A stretch of DNA of 64,000 nucleotides from Colwellia sp. 1_MG-2023 (GCF_030546755.1 NZ_JAUOPE010000002.1:327301-391300), one strand, 5' to 3'. Shown: positions 27,678 through 39,117, counted from the stretch's first letter. Made by a program: numbers and translations. The notes: generated by a model not told the origin, from the sequence alone.

Positions 27678-28472
27678 ATGGCAAAAATTACCACAGCAAC
27701 CTTACAGAAAATGAAGCAAAATGGTGAAAAAATATCCACCATTACCGCTTATGATGCAAGTTTCGCTAAATTATTTGACCAAGCGGGTATTCATGCCATT
27801 TTAATTGGCGATTCTTTAGGAATGGTATTACAAGGGCAAGACGATACCTTACCTGTTGACATTGAGCATATGGCATATCATACACAGAGTGTTAAACGCG
27901 GTGTCGAAGAAACGCTTATTATTAGCGATATGCCTTTTATGAGCTATGCCACTAAAGAGCAAGCTTTTATTAATGCTGCCAAGCTCATGCAAGCAGGCGC
28001 AAGCATGGTAAAAATAGAAGGTGGCTTATGGTTAGCGGAAACCATTCAAGGCTTAGTTGAGCGTGGTATCCCTGTTTGTGCCCATTTAGGGTTAACGCCT
28101 CAATCAGTGAATGTATTTGGCGGTTTTAAGGTGCAAGGTCGTGACGAAGATAAAGCACTTGAAATGATCGAGCATGCTAAAGCTTTAGAAGCGGCCGGCG
28201 CACAACTCTTAGTACTTGAATGTATTCCTGCAGGTCTAGGTAAAGCGATTTCACAGGCGATATCAATTCCCACCATTGGTATTGGTGCGGGTAAAGATAC
28301 TGACGGTCAAATTCTTGTTATGCATGATGCATTAGGCATCTCGTGTAGCTATATGCCTAAATTTTCACGTAATTTTTTAATCGATACTGGCGATATTAAA
28401 AAGGCAATCGAACTTTATATTTCAGAAGTCAGTAAAGGCAACTTCCCTGGCGACGAACATGTTTTTAAATAA
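27678..28472 (+). CDS. panB: 3-methyl-2-oxobutanoate hydroxymethyltransferase
   Basis: 264 residues, normal length. First committed step of pantothenate synthesis, forming ketopantoate with methylene-tetrahydrofolate. Signatures: [83 protein letters not shown]. Its folate cofactor makes the nearness of folK sensible. Followed by panC after 63 bases. Confidence 0.96.
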   Translation: MAKITTATLQKMKQNGEKISTITAYDASFAKLFDQAGIHAILIGDSLGMVLQGQDDTLPVDIEHMAYHTQSVKRGVEETLIISDMPFMSYATKEQAFINAAKLMQAGASMVKIEGGLWLAETIQGLVERGIPVCAHLGLTPQSVNVFGGFKVQGRDEDKALEMIEHAKALEAAGAQLLVLECIPAGLGKAISQAISIPTIGIGAGKDTDGQILVMHDALGISCSYMPKFSRNFLIDTGDIKKAIELYISEVSKGNFPGDEHVFK

Positions 28473-28535
28473 ACACCAGTCTGAATCACCACTTCTAGCA
28501 ACTTCGATTCTGCTAAATCGTAAAGGTAATACATT

Positions 28536-29387
28536 ATGAAAACAGTCAGTGAAATCAGTGAACTTCGCGAAACCATCAAAGCCTGGCATCAACAAGGCCT
28601 TACCGTCGCATTTGTCCCTACCATGGGCAACCTCCATGCTGGCCATATTTCGCTTATCACTGAAGCACATAAACATGCAGATAAAGTCGTTGCGAGTATT
28701 TTTGTTAATCCTATGCAGTTTGGTGCTAATGAAGATATTGATAGTTACCCAAGAACAATGGCCGACGATCAACAAAAGCTGATTGCTGCAAAGACCGATT
28801 TACTTTTCACGCCAACTCCCGAGATTATTTACCCGAAAGGGCTAGATAAGCAAAGCTATGTTGAGGTTCCTAATGTCTCCGAAGGTTATTGTGGTGAAAG
28901 TAGACCAGGACATTTTCGTGGTGTTGCCACTATTGTTTGTAAATTATTTAATCTAGTGCAGCCTGATGTTGCTTGTTTTGGTTTAAAAGATTATCAACAA
29001 GTACAAGTGATTCAAACCATGGTAGAAGACCTATCAATGCCGATAAAAATTGTACCGGTGGAAACTATGCGTGAAGCGAGCGGTCTTGCCTTGAGTTCTC
29101 GAAATGGTTATTTAACGGAAGAAGAGCTAAAAGTAGCACCGGCATTAAGTCAAAATATTCAATGGTTAGCTGAGCAAATTAAGCAAAATAATGATTTTAT
29201 CGGCTTAGCTAAAAAAGCAGCCAGTTATATTGATAATGCCGGCTTACAAACTGACTATATTCATATTTGCCATGCTCGCACCCTACAGCCTGCCAGTGAA
29301 GACGATCATGAATTAGTGATATTGGCAGCGGCACATTGCGGCAAAGCAAGGTTAATTGATAATTTACAAGTCACATTAACTCGTTAA
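28536..29387 (+). CDS. panC: pantothenate synthetase
   Basis: 283 residues. Joins pantoate to beta-alanine with ATP. HIGH-family signature [18 protein letters not shown], then [63 protein letters not shown] (the KMSKS-like region). Panthothenate pathway gene panD is not in this window. The strong bidirectional terminator at 29427-29453 follows. Confidence 0.96.
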   Translation: MKTVSEISELRETIKAWHQQGLTVAFVPTMGNLHAGHISLITEAHKHADKVVASIFVNPMQFGANEDIDSYPRTMADDQQKLIAAKTDLLFTPTPEIIYPKGLDKQSYVEVPNVSEGYCGESRPGHFRGVATIVCKLFNLVQPDVACFGLKDYQQVQVIQTMVEDLSMPIKIVPVETMREASGLALSSRNGYLTEEELKVAPALSQNIQWLAEQIKQNNDFIGLAKKAASYIDNAGLQTDYIHICHARTLQPASEDDHELVILAAAHCGKARLIDNLQVTLTR

Positions 29388-29426
29388 GACTGCGATAATT
29401 TGCTTTGAACATACAGTAGTAGACAT

Positions 29427-29453
29427 AAAAAAAGCGCCCGTCGGCGCTTTTTT
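29427..29453. terminator. bidirectional terminator between panC and rpmE
   Basis: AAAAAAGCGCC (29428-29438) and GGCGCTTTTTT (29443-29453) with a 4-base loop, T runs on both strands. Ends convergent panC and rpmE. Confidence 0.9.
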
Positions 29454-29478
29454 CAAACATTTTGCTAACTGACTAAGA

Positions 29479-29691
29479 TTACTTCTTAGACAATGCACCA
29501 AAACGTTTATTGAATTTATCAACACGACCACCAGTCTCAGCAGCTTTTTGCTTACCAGTGTAGAATGGGTGACATTCTGAACATACATCTAAATGTAAAT
29601 CTTTACCTACTGTAGAACGAGTAGTAATAACGTGTCCACAAGAACAAGTTGCCTTGAACTCTTCGTATTTTGGGTGGATGCCTTCTTTCAT
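29479..29691 (-). CDS. rpmE: ribosomal protein L31, zinc-binding type
   Basis: 70 residues from the ATG at 29691, preceded by AGAGGT; the frame continues upstream but the family starts at [12 protein letters not shown]. Four cysteines, CSC and CSEC ([14 protein letters not shown]), are the zinc ligands of the C+ form of L31, so zinc availability could affect it. Ends GALSKK. In E. coli rpmE lies beside priA, as it does here, divergently. Confidence 0.95.
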   Translation of the reverse strand: MKEGIHPKYEEFKATCSCGHVITTRSTVGKDLHLDVCSECHPFYTGKQKAAETGGRVDKFNKRFGALSKK

Positions 29692-29940
29692 GGGTAACCT
29701 CTGTATAGGCCGTATCGCCACTTAGTCAGTATTTATTGACTGCTAAGCACCATACGAGTTAAAAATAATGGTGGCGAATAATAAAGGATCGCCTTAACCA
29801 CTGCAAGAGAAACTGATAAAAAATTAACCATTGTCTGATTTTTCGCTAATTATCGATGATAACGACACTCTTTGCTTGGCAAGCCAGTACTAAACATTCA
29901 AAATAACCTCAACGTAATTGACAGAAAGAAGACGAATATT

Positions 29941-32151
29941 TTGCTGCAGGATATTTATATACAAGTTGCCATTCCCGTCCCTATGCGTCAGTTATTCACT
30001 TATCTTGTGCCAAAAACGTTACTCAACGAAAAAAGCTTAGTGGGTGAGCGTGTTATTGTGCCTTTTGGCCATCGTCAGGTAATTGGCATTGTCATTTCAG
30101 TTGACGAAGATCCCCCCTTAGAAAAAGAAAAATTAAAGGCAATTATTAGTCGCATCGACTCTAACACTCACTTACCCGAGCCTTTACTAAAATTACTCAC
30201 CCTTGCAGCTCGCTACTATCACCACCCAATTGGTGATGTCTTTCAGCAAGCTTTGCCAGTTTTACTGAGAAAAACCGAACCTCCGAAATCCCCCGTTTGT
30301 CATTATTGGCAGTTCAATGAAAAGTGCGAACAAGCTCAAGTAGACAAATTTAAGCAGGGCCGCGCTAAAAAACAAATTCAGTTACTGCTCCTAATTGAGA
30401 ATCATCATAAATTGACCTGGCCTGAAATTCGAACGTTAGGTTACACCAAAGCGCAATTGAACAGCTTAGAAGAAAAAGAATTTATCACTACAATAGAAAA
30501 ACCGATCGAGGTTTATCATTGGCAAAAGGAATATTTAAATAAAAGTGACAAACTGGCTTTATCTGCTGAACAAGCAGTCATTGTTTCGGCTATTGATCAA
30601 TCCACTGAGCAATACAGTTGTCATTTAGTTGATGGCGTAACTGGCAGCGGTAAAACTGAAGTGTATCTGCAAGCCATGGAAAAAATACTCGCCAACAATC
30701 AGCAAGTACTCGTGCTTGTTCCTGAAATCGGTTTAACGCCACAAACATTAAACCGATTTGAACAACGCTTTAATGTGCCTATTTTTTTGCACCATTCAGG
30801 TTTAAATGACAAAGAACGCTTTGATACGTGGCAAAGTGCCTTACAAAACTGCGCAGCAATTGTTATTGGTACCCGTTCAGCGGTTTTTAGTCCGTTAGCA
30901 AAACTAGGATTGATTATTGTTGATGAAGAGCATGACGGATCATTTAAACAACAAGACAGCTTTCGTTATCATGGCAGAGACATCGCTATTTTACGTGCCA
31001 AGCAATTAAACATTCCTATTGTTTTAGGTAGTGCGACTCCGAGTTTTGAGTCTTTACAAAATGCTTTAACTAACAAATATCATTATCATCAATTAACCAA
31101 ACGTGCAGGTAAAAGTGTTGAAGCGAAAATATCGTTAATTGATGTAGCAAATCAACCCTTAGAATTTGGCCTTTCAAAACCACTTAAACAATTAATTAGC
31201 ACCACACTTAACAAAGGTGAACAAGTGTTGGTGTTTTTAAATCGCCGAGGGTTTGCGCCGGCTATCAATTGTAATGAATGTCACTGGGTTGCAGAATGTC
31301 ATCGATGCAATAAACCTTATACCTTGCATCGCTCACAAGGTTTATTAATTTGTCATCATTGTACTAGCCAAAAACGTATTCCACATCAATGCCCAGATTG
31401 TGGCAGTGTGCGTATTAAGCCTGTTGGCCAAGGTACCGAGCAAATAGAAGAATACTTAGCAGAAACCTTTAATCAATACAGTACGGTGCGTATCGACCGA
31501 GACAGCACCCGAAAAAAGGGAGAATTAGCAAAACGCCTGCAAGCTATTACCGATAAAGAGCATCAAATTTTAATTGGCACACAAATGTTGGCCAAAGGCC
31601 ATCATTTTCCTGATGTCACCTTAGTTGCCATGTTAGATATTGATGGCGCATTATTTAGTTTTGATTATCGAGCCAGTGAACACATGGCGCAATTATTAGT
31701 ACAAGTTGCTGGACGTGCTGGGCGTGCCAGTAAACCTGGAAAAGTGATTGTACAAACTCAATACCCACAACACCCCTTACTACAAGACTTAGTGAATAAT
31801 GGCTATCGTCATTTTGCCCAACAAAGTTTAACAGAACGAAAAATGGCGTATTTACCCCCTTTTGGCTATCAAGCCCTTTTTAGAGCCGAAGCAAATTATC
31901 CTTCCTACCCTGAAAAGTTTTTACGTCAACTCGCTCAAACCCCAATTTCATCCTGTGAAATAGCGGGTCCTATGCCTGCAGCGATGGAAAAGAAAGCAGG
32001 AAAATATCGTTATCACTTGATTTTACAAGCAAAATCTCGACCGGAATTACACGCAGCAATTCGTCAAATAATAGCGCAAAGTCAACAAAACGAATGGCTT
32101 AATAAAGTACGTTGGACCATTGATATCGATCCAATAGATCTCAGTTGGTAA
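29941..32151 (+). CDS. priA: primosomal replication restart helicase PriA
   Basis: 736 residues from the TTG at 29941, chosen because it gives a length close to E. coli PriA (732) and a purine-rich AGAAAGAAGA precedes it; the frame is open upstream. Reloads DnaB at stalled forks. N-terminal DNA-binding domain (VAIPVPMRQLFTYLVP), Walker A GVTGSGKTE, DEEH in IVDEEHDGSFKQQ, GSATPSFES, eight zinc cysteines (CNECHWVAECHRC and HHC, CPDCGS), and QMLAKGHHFPDVTLV, VAGRAGRA. Confidence 0.93.
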   Translation: MLQDIYIQVAIPVPMRQLFTYLVPKTLLNEKSLVGERVIVPFGHRQVIGIVISVDEDPPLEKEKLKAIISRIDSNTHLPEPLLKLLTLAARYYHHPIGDVFQQALPVLLRKTEPPKSPVCHYWQFNEKCEQAQVDKFKQGRAKKQIQLLLLIENHHKLTWPEIRTLGYTKAQLNSLEEKEFITTIEKPIEVYHWQKEYLNKSDKLALSAEQAVIVSAIDQSTEQYSCHLVDGVTGSGKTEVYLQAMEKILANNQQVLVLVPEIGLTPQTLNRFEQRFNVPIFLHHSGLNDKERFDTWQSALQNCAAIVIGTRSAVFSPLAKLGLIIVDEEHDGSFKQQDSFRYHGRDIAILRAKQLNIPIVLGSATPSFESLQNALTNKYHYHQLTKRAGKSVEAKISLIDVANQPLEFGLSKPLKQLISTTLNKGEQVLVFLNRRGFAPAINCNECHWVAECHRCNKPYTLHRSQGLLICHHCTSQKRIPHQCPDCGSVRIKPVGQGTEQIEEYLAETFNQYSTVRIDRDSTRKKGELAKRLQAITDKEHQILIGTQMLAKGHHFPDVTLVAMLDIDGALFSFDYRASEHMAQLLVQVAGRAGRASKPGKVIVQTQYPQHPLLQDLVNNGYRHFAQQSLTERKMAYLPPFGYQALFRAEANYPSYPEKFLRQLAQTPISSCEIAGPMPAAMEKKAGKYRYHLILQAKSRPELHAAIRQIIAQSQQNEWLNKVRWTIDIDPIDLSW

Positions 32152-32292
32152 GCGATAAAAAAATAAGAAAATGTAGATATTAAAGACGGTTATGCTCTTT
32201 TCACGAATAAAGGCGAATATTCCCTGTTAATTTCAAAACAATTAGCTAAAATAACCGAAGTTTTTAGCATTCACATAGATAAATAAGCACTA

Positions 32293-32853
32293 ATGGCTCA
32301 TCAAGATTACGTATCGCGCCCGCGCACTCCCAAAAAAAAGAGTAATCCTTATAAAGAAAAACAAGCAGAAACTCCAGCAGGTGTTCCATTAAAAACTAAA
32401 CTTATTGCTTTAGTATTATTGATTGCATTATCGGCATTTGGCTATTTATTGTGGTCAATTAAAGATATTGAAACACCAACCGTTGAACAACAAATTCAAG
32501 AGTCAAAAGAGGAAAGCAACGCCAGTCAATTACCTACGCCGCCAAAAGAAAAATGGCAATATATGGAGCAACTTAAATCGAAAGAAGTTGAAGTAGGCGA
32601 ATATGCGGTTGAAGAAAAAGGTCCGTATAAAATGCAATGTGGTTCATTTCGAACCCGAAAACAAGCAGAAGTGATGAAAGCTAAAATAGCTTTCTCAGGT
32701 TTATCCGCGCAAATTAGTGCTGCAAAAGGATCAAGCGGTACATGGCATAAAGTATTTTTAGGCCCATATGAGAAAAAACGTAATGCGGAAAAAGATAAGC
32801 ACAAATTAAATAGCAACAATATCAGCACTTGCCAAATATGGTTATGGAAATAA
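32293..32853 (+). CDS. ftsN: cell division protein FtsN (SPOR domain)
   Basis: 186 residues. Short cytoplasmic N-terminus MAHQDYVSRPRTPKKK, one membrane helix about 36-54 (LIALVLLIALSAFGYLLW), charged periplasmic linker, and a C-terminal SPOR domain from about residue 110 (YKMQCGSFRTRKQAEVMKAK, WHKVFLGPYEKKRNAEKDK) that binds denuded glycan at the septum. It is shorter than E. coli FtsN (319) because the Gln-rich linker is small, but the N-terminal motif and position before hslVU support the name. Confidence 0.88.
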   Translation: MAHQDYVSRPRTPKKKSNPYKEKQAETPAGVPLKTKLIALVLLIALSAFGYLLWSIKDIETPTVEQQIQESKEESNASQLPTPPKEKWQYMEQLKSKEVEVGEYAVEEKGPYKMQCGSFRTRKQAEVMKAKIAFSGLSAQISAAKGSSGTWHKVFLGPYEKKRNAEKDKHKLNSNNISTCQIWLWK

Positions 32854-32864
32854 TTTCCACTCAT

Positions 32865-32894
32865 CCTTGAAAAGTTCACGACAGACCCTTATTT
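32865..32894 (+). promoter_or_regulatory. candidate heat-shock (sigma-32) promoter of hslVU
   Basis: CCTTGAAAA at 32865-32873 matches the sigma-32 -35 consensus CTTGAAA, and CCCTTATTT at 32886-32894 resembles CCCCATNT. The space between CTTGAAA and CCC is 13 bases, within the known range. It lies 57 bases before the hslV GTG, and hslVU is a heat-shock operon in E. coli. Confidence 0.6.
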
Positions 32895-32950
32895 AATTTA
32901 CATTGATATAGCTGATGCGTCCGTATCAGCCTAAATTTTTGAGGTTTGTT

Positions 32951-33469
32951 GTGACTACTATTGTATCTGTAAGACGTAATGGCAAAGTAGCTATTGGTGG
33001 CGATGGCCAAGTTTCCCTTGGTAACACGGTAATGAAAGGTAATGCCAAAAAAGTGCGTCGTTTATATAACGACAAAGTACTAGCGGGTTTTGCTGGCGGT
33101 ACCGCCGATGCTTTTACCCTTTTTGAGCGCTTTGAAAGTAAACTTGAACAACATCAAGGACATTTAACCAAAGCCGCCGTTGAATTAGCAAAAGACTGGC
33201 GCAGTGATCGCGCATTACGAAAATTAGAAGCTTTATTAGCCGTAGCTGACGAGACAGCTTCGTTGATCATTACCGGTAATGGCGACGTAGTTCAGCCAGA
33301 GCACGACTTAATCGCCATTGGTAGTGGCGGAAATTTCGCACAATCCGCGGCTACGGCATTATTAGAAAACACCGAGCTTTCCGCCAGAGAAATTGTCGAA
33401 AAATCATTAAAAATTGCTGGTGACATTTGCGTGTTTACCAACCATTCTCAAACAATCGATGAACTTTAA
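32951..33469 (+). CDS. hslV: ATP-dependent protease subunit HslV
   Basis: 172 residues from GTG at 32951, preceded by GAGG; an upstream frame extension does not belong. Removing the first residue exposes the catalytic N-terminal Thr ([20 protein letters not shown]). Further marks: [50 protein letters not shown]. HslV is the peptidase dodecamer gated by HslU. Same operon as hslU, 76 bases ahead. Confidence 0.96.
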   Translation: MTTIVSVRRNGKVAIGGDGQVSLGNTVMKGNAKKVRRLYNDKVLAGFAGGTADAFTLFERFESKLEQHQGHLTKAAVELAKDWRSDRALRKLEALLAVADETASLIITGNGDVVQPEHDLIAIGSGGNFAQSAATALLENTELSAREIVEKSLKIAGDICVFTNHSQTIDEL

Positions 33470-33545
33470 CCAAACATTATATTTTATTGCTTTAATTTCA
33501 ACACGATAAAGCAACAGTATTACTCCCAGCAGTAAGGAAATAAAT

Positions 33546-34874
33546 ATGTCGAACATGACACCGCGTGAAATTGTTCACGAACTCGATAGCCACATTGTAG
33601 GTCAAGCGGATGCAAAACGTGCTGTTGCTATAGCACTGCGTAATCGCTGGCGTCGCATGCAATTAAATGAAGAATTGCGCAGCGAAGTTACCCCGAAAAA
33701 TATATTAATGATAGGCCCTACTGGTGTCGGTAAAACAGAGATTGCTCGTCGATTAGCAAAACTGGCAAACGCACCGTTTATCAAAGTAGAAGCCACTAAA
33801 TTTACCGAAGTGGGTTATGTTGGTAAAGAAGTAGAAACGATTATTCGTGACCTTGCAGATATGGCATTTAAAATGACCAAAGAGCAAGAAATGGCTCGCG
33901 TAAAACATCTTGCTGAAGAAGCCGCTGAAGAACGTATTTTAGATGTATTAATTCCTAATCCACGTGATAATTTTGGCAATGAAGAAAGTTCAGATAACAG
34001 TAGTACACGTCAGATTTTCCGTAAAAAATTACGAGAAGGAACATTAGATGATAAAGAAATTGAGTTAGACCTTGCCGCGCCACAAGTTGGCGTAGAAATC
34101 ATGGCGCCTCCTGGCATGGAAGACATGACCTCGCAATTGCAAAATATGTTTCAAAGCATGTCGAGTGAAAAAACCAATAAACGTAAACTGAAAATAAAAG
34201 ATGCCTTTAAAGCATTGCAAGAAGAAGAAGCTGCCAAAATTGTCAACCCAGAAGACATAAAAGCGAAAGCGCTTGAAGCGGTTGAACAAAATGGCATTGT
34301 TTTCGTTGATGAAATAGACAAAATTTGTAAACGCGGTGACACCTCAGGACCTGATGTTTCTCGTGAAGGTGTACAACGTGACTTATTGCCATTAGTTGAA
34401 GGCTCAACCGTTAGTACAAAACACGGTATGGTAAAAACGGATCATATTTTATTTATTGCTTCTGGTGCCTTTCAAATGGCAAAACCATCTGATTTAATTC
34501 CAGAGTTGCAAGGACGTTTACCGATTCGCGTTGAACTTCAAGCATTAACGAGCGATGATTTTGTTCGAATTCTTACCGAACCTAATGCATCGTTAACCGA
34601 ACAATATATTGCCTTGATGGCTACAGAAGGTGTTGATATTTCTTTTAGTGAAGATGGCATTAAAGCAATCGCAAAAGCTGCATGGCAAGTCAACGAAACA
34701 ACCGAAAATATCGGTGCTCGTCGATTACATACTATGATGGAAAAGCTAACCGAAGAAATCTCTTATACTGCGAATGATCGTAGTGGTGAGGTGATTGTCA
34801 TTGATGAAAAACACGTGCAAGATACACTCAATGATGTTGTGAAAAACGAAGACTTAAGTCGTTTTATTCTTTAA
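33546..34874 (+). CDS. hslU: ATP-dependent protease ATPase subunit HslU
   Basis: 442 residues. AAA+ unfoldase partner of HslV. Opening [20 protein letters not shown], Walker [19 protein letters not shown], pore motif GYVG in [10 protein letters not shown], Walker [10 protein letters not shown], sensor region [20 protein letters not shown], and the C-terminal LSRFIL tail that docks into HslV and ends as in the family. The I-domain is residues about 110-245. A strong terminator follows. Confidence 0.97.
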   Translation: MSNMTPREIVHELDSHIVGQADAKRAVAIALRNRWRRMQLNEELRSEVTPKNILMIGPTGVGKTEIARRLAKLANAPFIKVEATKFTEVGYVGKEVETIIRDLADMAFKMTKEQEMARVKHLAEEAAEERILDVLIPNPRDNFGNEESSDNSSTRQIFRKKLREGTLDDKEIELDLAAPQVGVEIMAPPGMEDMTSQLQNMFQSMSSEKTNKRKLKIKDAFKALQEEEAAKIVNPEDIKAKALEAVEQNGIVFVDEIDKICKRGDTSGPDVSREGVQRDLLPLVEGSTVSTKHGMVKTDHILFIASGAFQMAKPSDLIPELQGRLPIRVELQALTSDDFVRILTEPNASLTEQYIALMATEGVDISFSEDGIKAIAKAAWQVNETTENIGARRLHTMMEKLTEEISYTANDRSGEVIVIDEKHVQDTLNDVVKNEDLSRFIL

Positions 34875-34933
34875 TAGACTTATTCAAAATTATTGGCGAA
34901 TACAAGCTATGCATGTTTAGCCAAAAAACTTTT

Positions 34934-34961
34934 AAAAAAGGCGCTTTTAAGCGCCTTTTTT
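34934..34961. terminator. terminator of hslU, probably bidirectional
   Basis: AAAAAAGGCGCTT (34934-34946) pairs with AAGCGCCTTTTTT (34949-34961) with a tiny loop. T runs on both strands; it separates hslU from the convergent chemoreceptor gene. Confidence 0.9.
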
Positions 34962-35034
34962 CTTGAAAATTTATCAAAAAAACAAGCTAACAATTATCTC
35001 AAATAGATAGCCTAAAATAGATAGCTAGATTTAC

Positions 35035-36894
35035 TTAAACTTTAAACTGATTCACTTCGTTATTTAATACATCAGCTTGCTGTGAAAGCTCTTCACTCAT
35101 TTGACCATTTTGAGCCGCTGATTCACCTGAACTTTCAGCTACATCTCGAATCATTACAACATGTTGATTCACTTCAGACGCTACGGTGCTTTGCTCTTGA
35201 ATAGCTGTGGCAATCGCAGTATTCATTTCCATGATGGTTGAAACATCTTGTGTTATTTCTTCTAACATTTCACCCGCAGAACTAGCTTGATCAGCACTCT
35301 CTTGACCTTGGGTACGGCAAGCAGCCATATGAGAGACAATATCTTTCGTTCTTGATTGTAATGAACTAATTATGCTTTCAATTTCTTGCGTTGAATCTTG
35401 TGTTCTACTGGCTAATGTTCTTACCTCATCAGCTACAACAGCAAAACCTCGCCCTTGTTCACCGGCTCGTGCCGCTTCAATAGCCGCGTTGAGCGCCAGC
35501 AAGTTTGTTTGTTCTGCAATACCTCGAATAACATCTAAGACTGAGCCTATAGTGTCGCTGTCTTTCGCTAATTCTTGGACAATATTTTCTGATTCTAATA
35601 AAGTATTCGACAACTGATCAATTTGAGAAATAGTACTTTCAACACCCGATTTACCCTTTTCAGCATTAAGGTGAGTCGTTTCAGCTTTATTTGCAGCCTC
35701 ATGAGTATTGCTCGCTATTTCATCCACCGTAGCGACCATTTCAGTCACGGCAGTAGCCACTAAATCTGTTTGTTGTATTTGTGAATCAACACCTTCGTTC
35801 GCCTTGTGAATATTTTCTGAAAGGTTACGCGTTGCAATATTTACTGTATCAACCGATTGGTTTACTTGTACGATTAAGTTTCTAAAACTACCAATCATCT
35901 GATTAAACACGCCTGCCATTTCTGCGAGTTCATCATTTCCTTCCGTTGAAATAGCAATCGATAAGTCTTTCTTATTCGAGATGTCGATCATAGTATCTTT
36001 AAGTTTATTGATGCTATTTAAAATATCTCTACTCGTCCAAACTGCGGCACTAATCGCTAAGACTAGAATAATAAATGATGTACTGTATGAAATAGTATCG
36101 ATATAAGCTATATGATCTTTCACATCTTGTTTCGTTCTCGCAACCAGCTGAGTAGTAAGATCATCTACTTGATGAATGGTATTCCTCATTTCTCCTAATA
36201 AGCCTTCAGATGCTGTTAAGCCTAGTTTGACTTGACCGGTAACTAAATCTTCAAAGGCACTTTGGTAAATATTGATACTATCAATTAAGGTATTTTTAGT
36301 GGCAGCATCAAAGTCACTCGCGTTTATATTACTAATAAAAGCTTGCGCATTATTTTGCCATCGAGTGACGTACTTTTCATCGAGACGTAACATAAAATCT
36401 TTTTCATTTCGACGTAATTGCAACATATCACTGAGTAATTGAAAGTCACTACTACCAATTAGTGCTTCAGCGTCTGCAACAGCACTTCTTAAGTTACCAT
36501 ATAAACCATCGGTAGGAGTTAAGCCTATTTCCTTTTGTATATCAGCGATTTCAAGAAACTTTGTTTCATAGTCACTCACCACTTTTAAAAGGCTATTAAC
36601 TTGGCTAGTATCTGAAGAATTACTCTTAAACACATCTGCTAGATGGTTTAAATCAGTTTTTAATACTCTCACCTCCTTTTTAAAAGATTCTACGTATTTC
36701 AGTTCTTTTCGCGCAAGAAAGTCCTTCTCGTAACGCCTAAGGTTTAATACATCGCTATTAATTGCTCCAATGGTACGAGCAATATCCAAGTCTTTTTGTA
36801 GTGATCCAGAAGAATAGTTTAATATCATTAATAATAAGACTATCGCAACCACCAATATCGACGTATTTAAAGTAAGTTTGTGTTTAATTAACAT
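35035..36894 (-). CDS. methyl-accepting chemotaxis protein with helical bimodular sensor
   Basis: 619 residues. Membrane helix about 10-27, periplasmic sensor about 30-265, second membrane helix about 270-290, HAMP, then the MCP signalling coiled coil with the invariant hairpin [20 protein letters not shown]. The sensor looks like an HBM (helical bimodular) domain: two similar modules share [17 protein letters not shown] (about 52-68) / [17 protein letters not shown] (about 160-176) and [13 protein letters not shown] / [16 protein letters not shown] receptors such as McpS sense organic acids; the ligand here is unknown. No che genes are nearby. Confidence 0.9.
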   Translation of the reverse strand: MLIKHKLTLNTSILVVAIVLLLMILNYSSGSLQKDLDIARTIGAINSDVLNLRRYEKDFLARKELKYVESFKKEVRVLKTDLNHLADVFKSNSSDTSQVNSLLKVVSDYETKFLEIADIQKEIGLTPTDGLYGNLRSAVADAEALIGSSDFQLLSDMLQLRRNEKDFMLRLDEKYVTRWQNNAQAFISNINASDFDAATKNTLIDSINIYQSAFEDLVTGQVKLGLTASEGLLGEMRNTIHQVDDLTTQLVARTKQDVKDHIAYIDTISYSTSFIILVLAISAAVWTSRDILNSINKLKDTMIDISNKKDLSIAISTEGNDELAEMAGVFNQMIGSFRNLIVQVNQSVDTVNIATRNLSENIHKANEGVDSQIQQTDLVATAVTEMVATVDEIASNTHEAANKAETTHLNAEKGKSGVESTISQIDQLSNTLLESENIVQELAKDSDTIGSVLDVIRGIAEQTNLLALNAAIEAARAGEQGRGFAVVADEVRTLASRTQDSTQEIESIISSLQSRTKDIVSHMAACRTQGQESADQASSAGEMLEEITQDVSTIMEMNTAIATAIQEQSTVASEVNQHVVMIRDVAESSGESAAQNGQMSEELSQQADVLNNEVNQFKV

Positions 36895-37019
36895 AAATAG
36901 ATTCCAAGCGAAAAATAAAAAATAATGCAGACTTTAGAAAGTATAGACACATTTTAAAAAATAAAGGAACTTTATAAGGTATTATAAGTTATTAATTATT
37001 AGTTAGTATTTTAGTGAGG

Positions 37020-39026
37020 TTACTTTTTTCGAGTTAAGTAATCTTCAATTTTTTCAGCTGGAAGTGGTGGGTTAATAAAATAACCTTGTACGGCGTCACA
37101 ACCAAGCTTCCTTAAAAGGTTTAATTGCTCTAAAGTTTCGACCCCTTCTGCTAGCACTCGCTTACCTAAACCATGTGATAACTTGATCATTGAAGTAACA
37201 ATGGTTAAATCAGAATCATTGGTTGAAAATTCAGTAATAAAACTGCGATCAATCTTTATTTTATCGATAGGTAATTGACGTAAATACGCTAAAGAAGAAT
37301 AACCAGTACCAAAGTCATCAATCGATACTTTAATACCCATATTTTGCAAAACAACAATGGTATCCATTGCAACACTAATATCGGTGATAACAACATTTTC
37401 AGTGATTTCAAGCTCTAGATAGCTTGATGGAATATCGTATTTAAACAAAAGCATTTGAATTTTAGAGACTAATTTAGGATCTTGAAATTCAACTGCCGTC
37501 ATATTAACCGCAATAGCAACACGACGTTTGTATTTCTTATACCAGTGAGCATTGGTTTTACAGGCAAGATCTAATACATAGTTATCAAGCTCACCATTTA
37601 AACCTAAAGCATCAAAATCAGGTAAAAATTTATCAGGTGATAAAAATCCTTTTTCAGGATGCTGCCATCGAACTAGCGCTTCAACGCCTTCAATTCTGTT
37701 AGTTAATAAATTTAGTTGGGGCTGATAATACAAAATAAATTCTTGATTCAATAATCCTTTGCGAATTTCTTTTTCGACCGCTAATAAATGACGGCCATGT
37801 GATTGCATGCCGCTTTCATACTTAACACTTGGAATTTTTTGGCTTTCTGCATGAAAAAGCGCTGAGTTAGCTTTTTTCAATAAGTCTTCCGCTTCATTAC
37901 TGTCTTGTGGTGATAAACAATAACCAACACTACATTGTAGAGGAACCTCTTGATTATTCACCAGATAAGGACGGGAAATTAAATCATGTAAGTGCTGAGC
38001 AGCTTTTTCCTGCTGGCTATCATCAATAATTTCTATTGCAAAAACAAACGAATCTCCACTTAGTCGACCAACCACTAGCGGTAATAAAATACTTTCAGAT
38101 AACCGAACCGCAATTTGTCCTAAAATTAAATCACCTACTTTTAAACCGTAGGTATCATTGATGAACTTAAATCTTTTTATATCAATAAGATAAACAGCCA
38201 GTTTTTGATTGTTGGCAACCGCTTGTTCAATCGCAAGAGGCAGTTTTTCAATGACTTGTTCGCGATTTAGCGCTCCCGTTAGTAAATCATGTTTATCTAA
38301 GTATTGGGCTCGATTTATTGCCACTTCGGCCACACTTCTCTCTGCTCCTTGCATCCAGACCAGCAACAAAAACCCTAAAGTAACTTTGGCACCAAAATCA
38401 AAATACACCAATATAGCGGCAAACTCTTGCAGCCAAGGCTCAGTTAAGAAACCAACAGATAAGAATGAAAACAATAAGTATCGAAAACACATCAAAGCAC
38501 TATAGAAAAGTAAAATAGTGCCTGAGAAATGAAGCTTTTTAAGATTAAAAACAAAGAAGAAAATAAACATAAATATACCTGCAAAGATAAAGTCAGCTAA
38601 ACTTTCTCGCAGATAAAATCGATTAAAGACCGCTTGCTCATCAAAAGCAAAAAGTAATGAGACAAAAATTCCCAGAAGAATAGGAACAAAGATGGTTTTT
38701 TTCACAAAGCGATTTGAATATTTTAAGTGTTTATTGGTGTAATACAAACCAATAAAGAACAACCAAATAAACAAGTATTGATTCACTTGAATAATACAAG
38801 TTAATAAAATTTGACCCGGTGATAAATCATCATATTGAGGTAATAAATGTTGTATTGAAATAGCCAAGTGTTGCACACTTAAGCAAGCTAAACTAAGCGT
38901 CCAATATTTGACATATCGGCGACCGAAGCCTTGATAAAACGAATAAAGTAAATAGGTAAGAAAGCTATAAACTACTGTTTCAATAGAAAATAAGAAGCCT
39001 AAGGCAAAGTTATTATCCACACCCAT
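37020..39026 (-). CDS. GGDEF/EAL membrane protein, probable c-di-GMP phosphodiesterase
   Basis: 668 residues. N-terminal 220 residues hold about seven membrane helices. A GGDEF domain (about 245-400) carries SGDSF instead of GGDEF, so synthesis is unlikely. The EAL domain (about 415-668) is complete: EALVRW, AVNMTA, ELEITENVV, DDFGTGYSSLAYLRQLP, KIKIDRSF, AEGVETLEQL and VQGYF. I infer a membrane-bound phosphodiesterase that degrades c-di-GMP, with the altered GGDEF possibly allosteric. It lies upstream of the chemoreceptor gene on the same strand and divergent from rraA. Confidence 0.9.
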   Translation of the reverse strand: MGVDNNFALGFLFSIETVVYSFLTYLLYSFYQGFGRRYVKYWTLSLACLSVQHLAISIQHLLPQYDDLSPGQILLTCIIQVNQYLFIWLFFIGLYYTNKHLKYSNRFVKKTIFVPILLGIFVSLLFAFDEQAVFNRFYLRESLADFIFAGIFMFIFFFVFNLKKLHFSGTILLFYSALMCFRYLLFSFLSVGFLTEPWLQEFAAILVYFDFGAKVTLGFLLLVWMQGAERSVAEVAINRAQYLDKHDLLTGALNREQVIEKLPLAIEQAVANNQKLAVYLIDIKRFKFINDTYGLKVGDLILGQIAVRLSESILLPLVVGRLSGDSFVFAIEIIDDSQQEKAAQHLHDLISRPYLVNNQEVPLQCSVGYCLSPQDSNEAEDLLKKANSALFHAESQKIPSVKYESGMQSHGRHLLAVEKEIRKGLLNQEFILYYQPQLNLLTNRIEGVEALVRWQHPEKGFLSPDKFLPDFDALGLNGELDNYVLDLACKTNAHWYKKYKRRVAIAVNMTAVEFQDPKLVSKIQMLLFKYDIPSSYLELEITENVVITDISVAMDTIVVLQNMGIKVSIDDFGTGYSSLAYLRQLPIDKIKIDRSFITEFSTNDSDLTIVTSMIKLSHGLGKRVLAEGVETLEQLNLLRKLGCDAVQGYFINPPLPAEKIEDYLTRKK

Positions 39027-39117
39027 TAATTATGTTTCCCATGAAGATGATACCAACATTTAATAGTCTTTTTTTATAGATTACAAGTACAAAGGTTAAA
39101 ATTAACACAGCTTGCTC

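Noticed and set aside
29692..29721. Ten extra N-terminal codons of rpmE
   Set aside because: L31 begins at MKEGIHPKY, and AGAGGT precedes that ATG.
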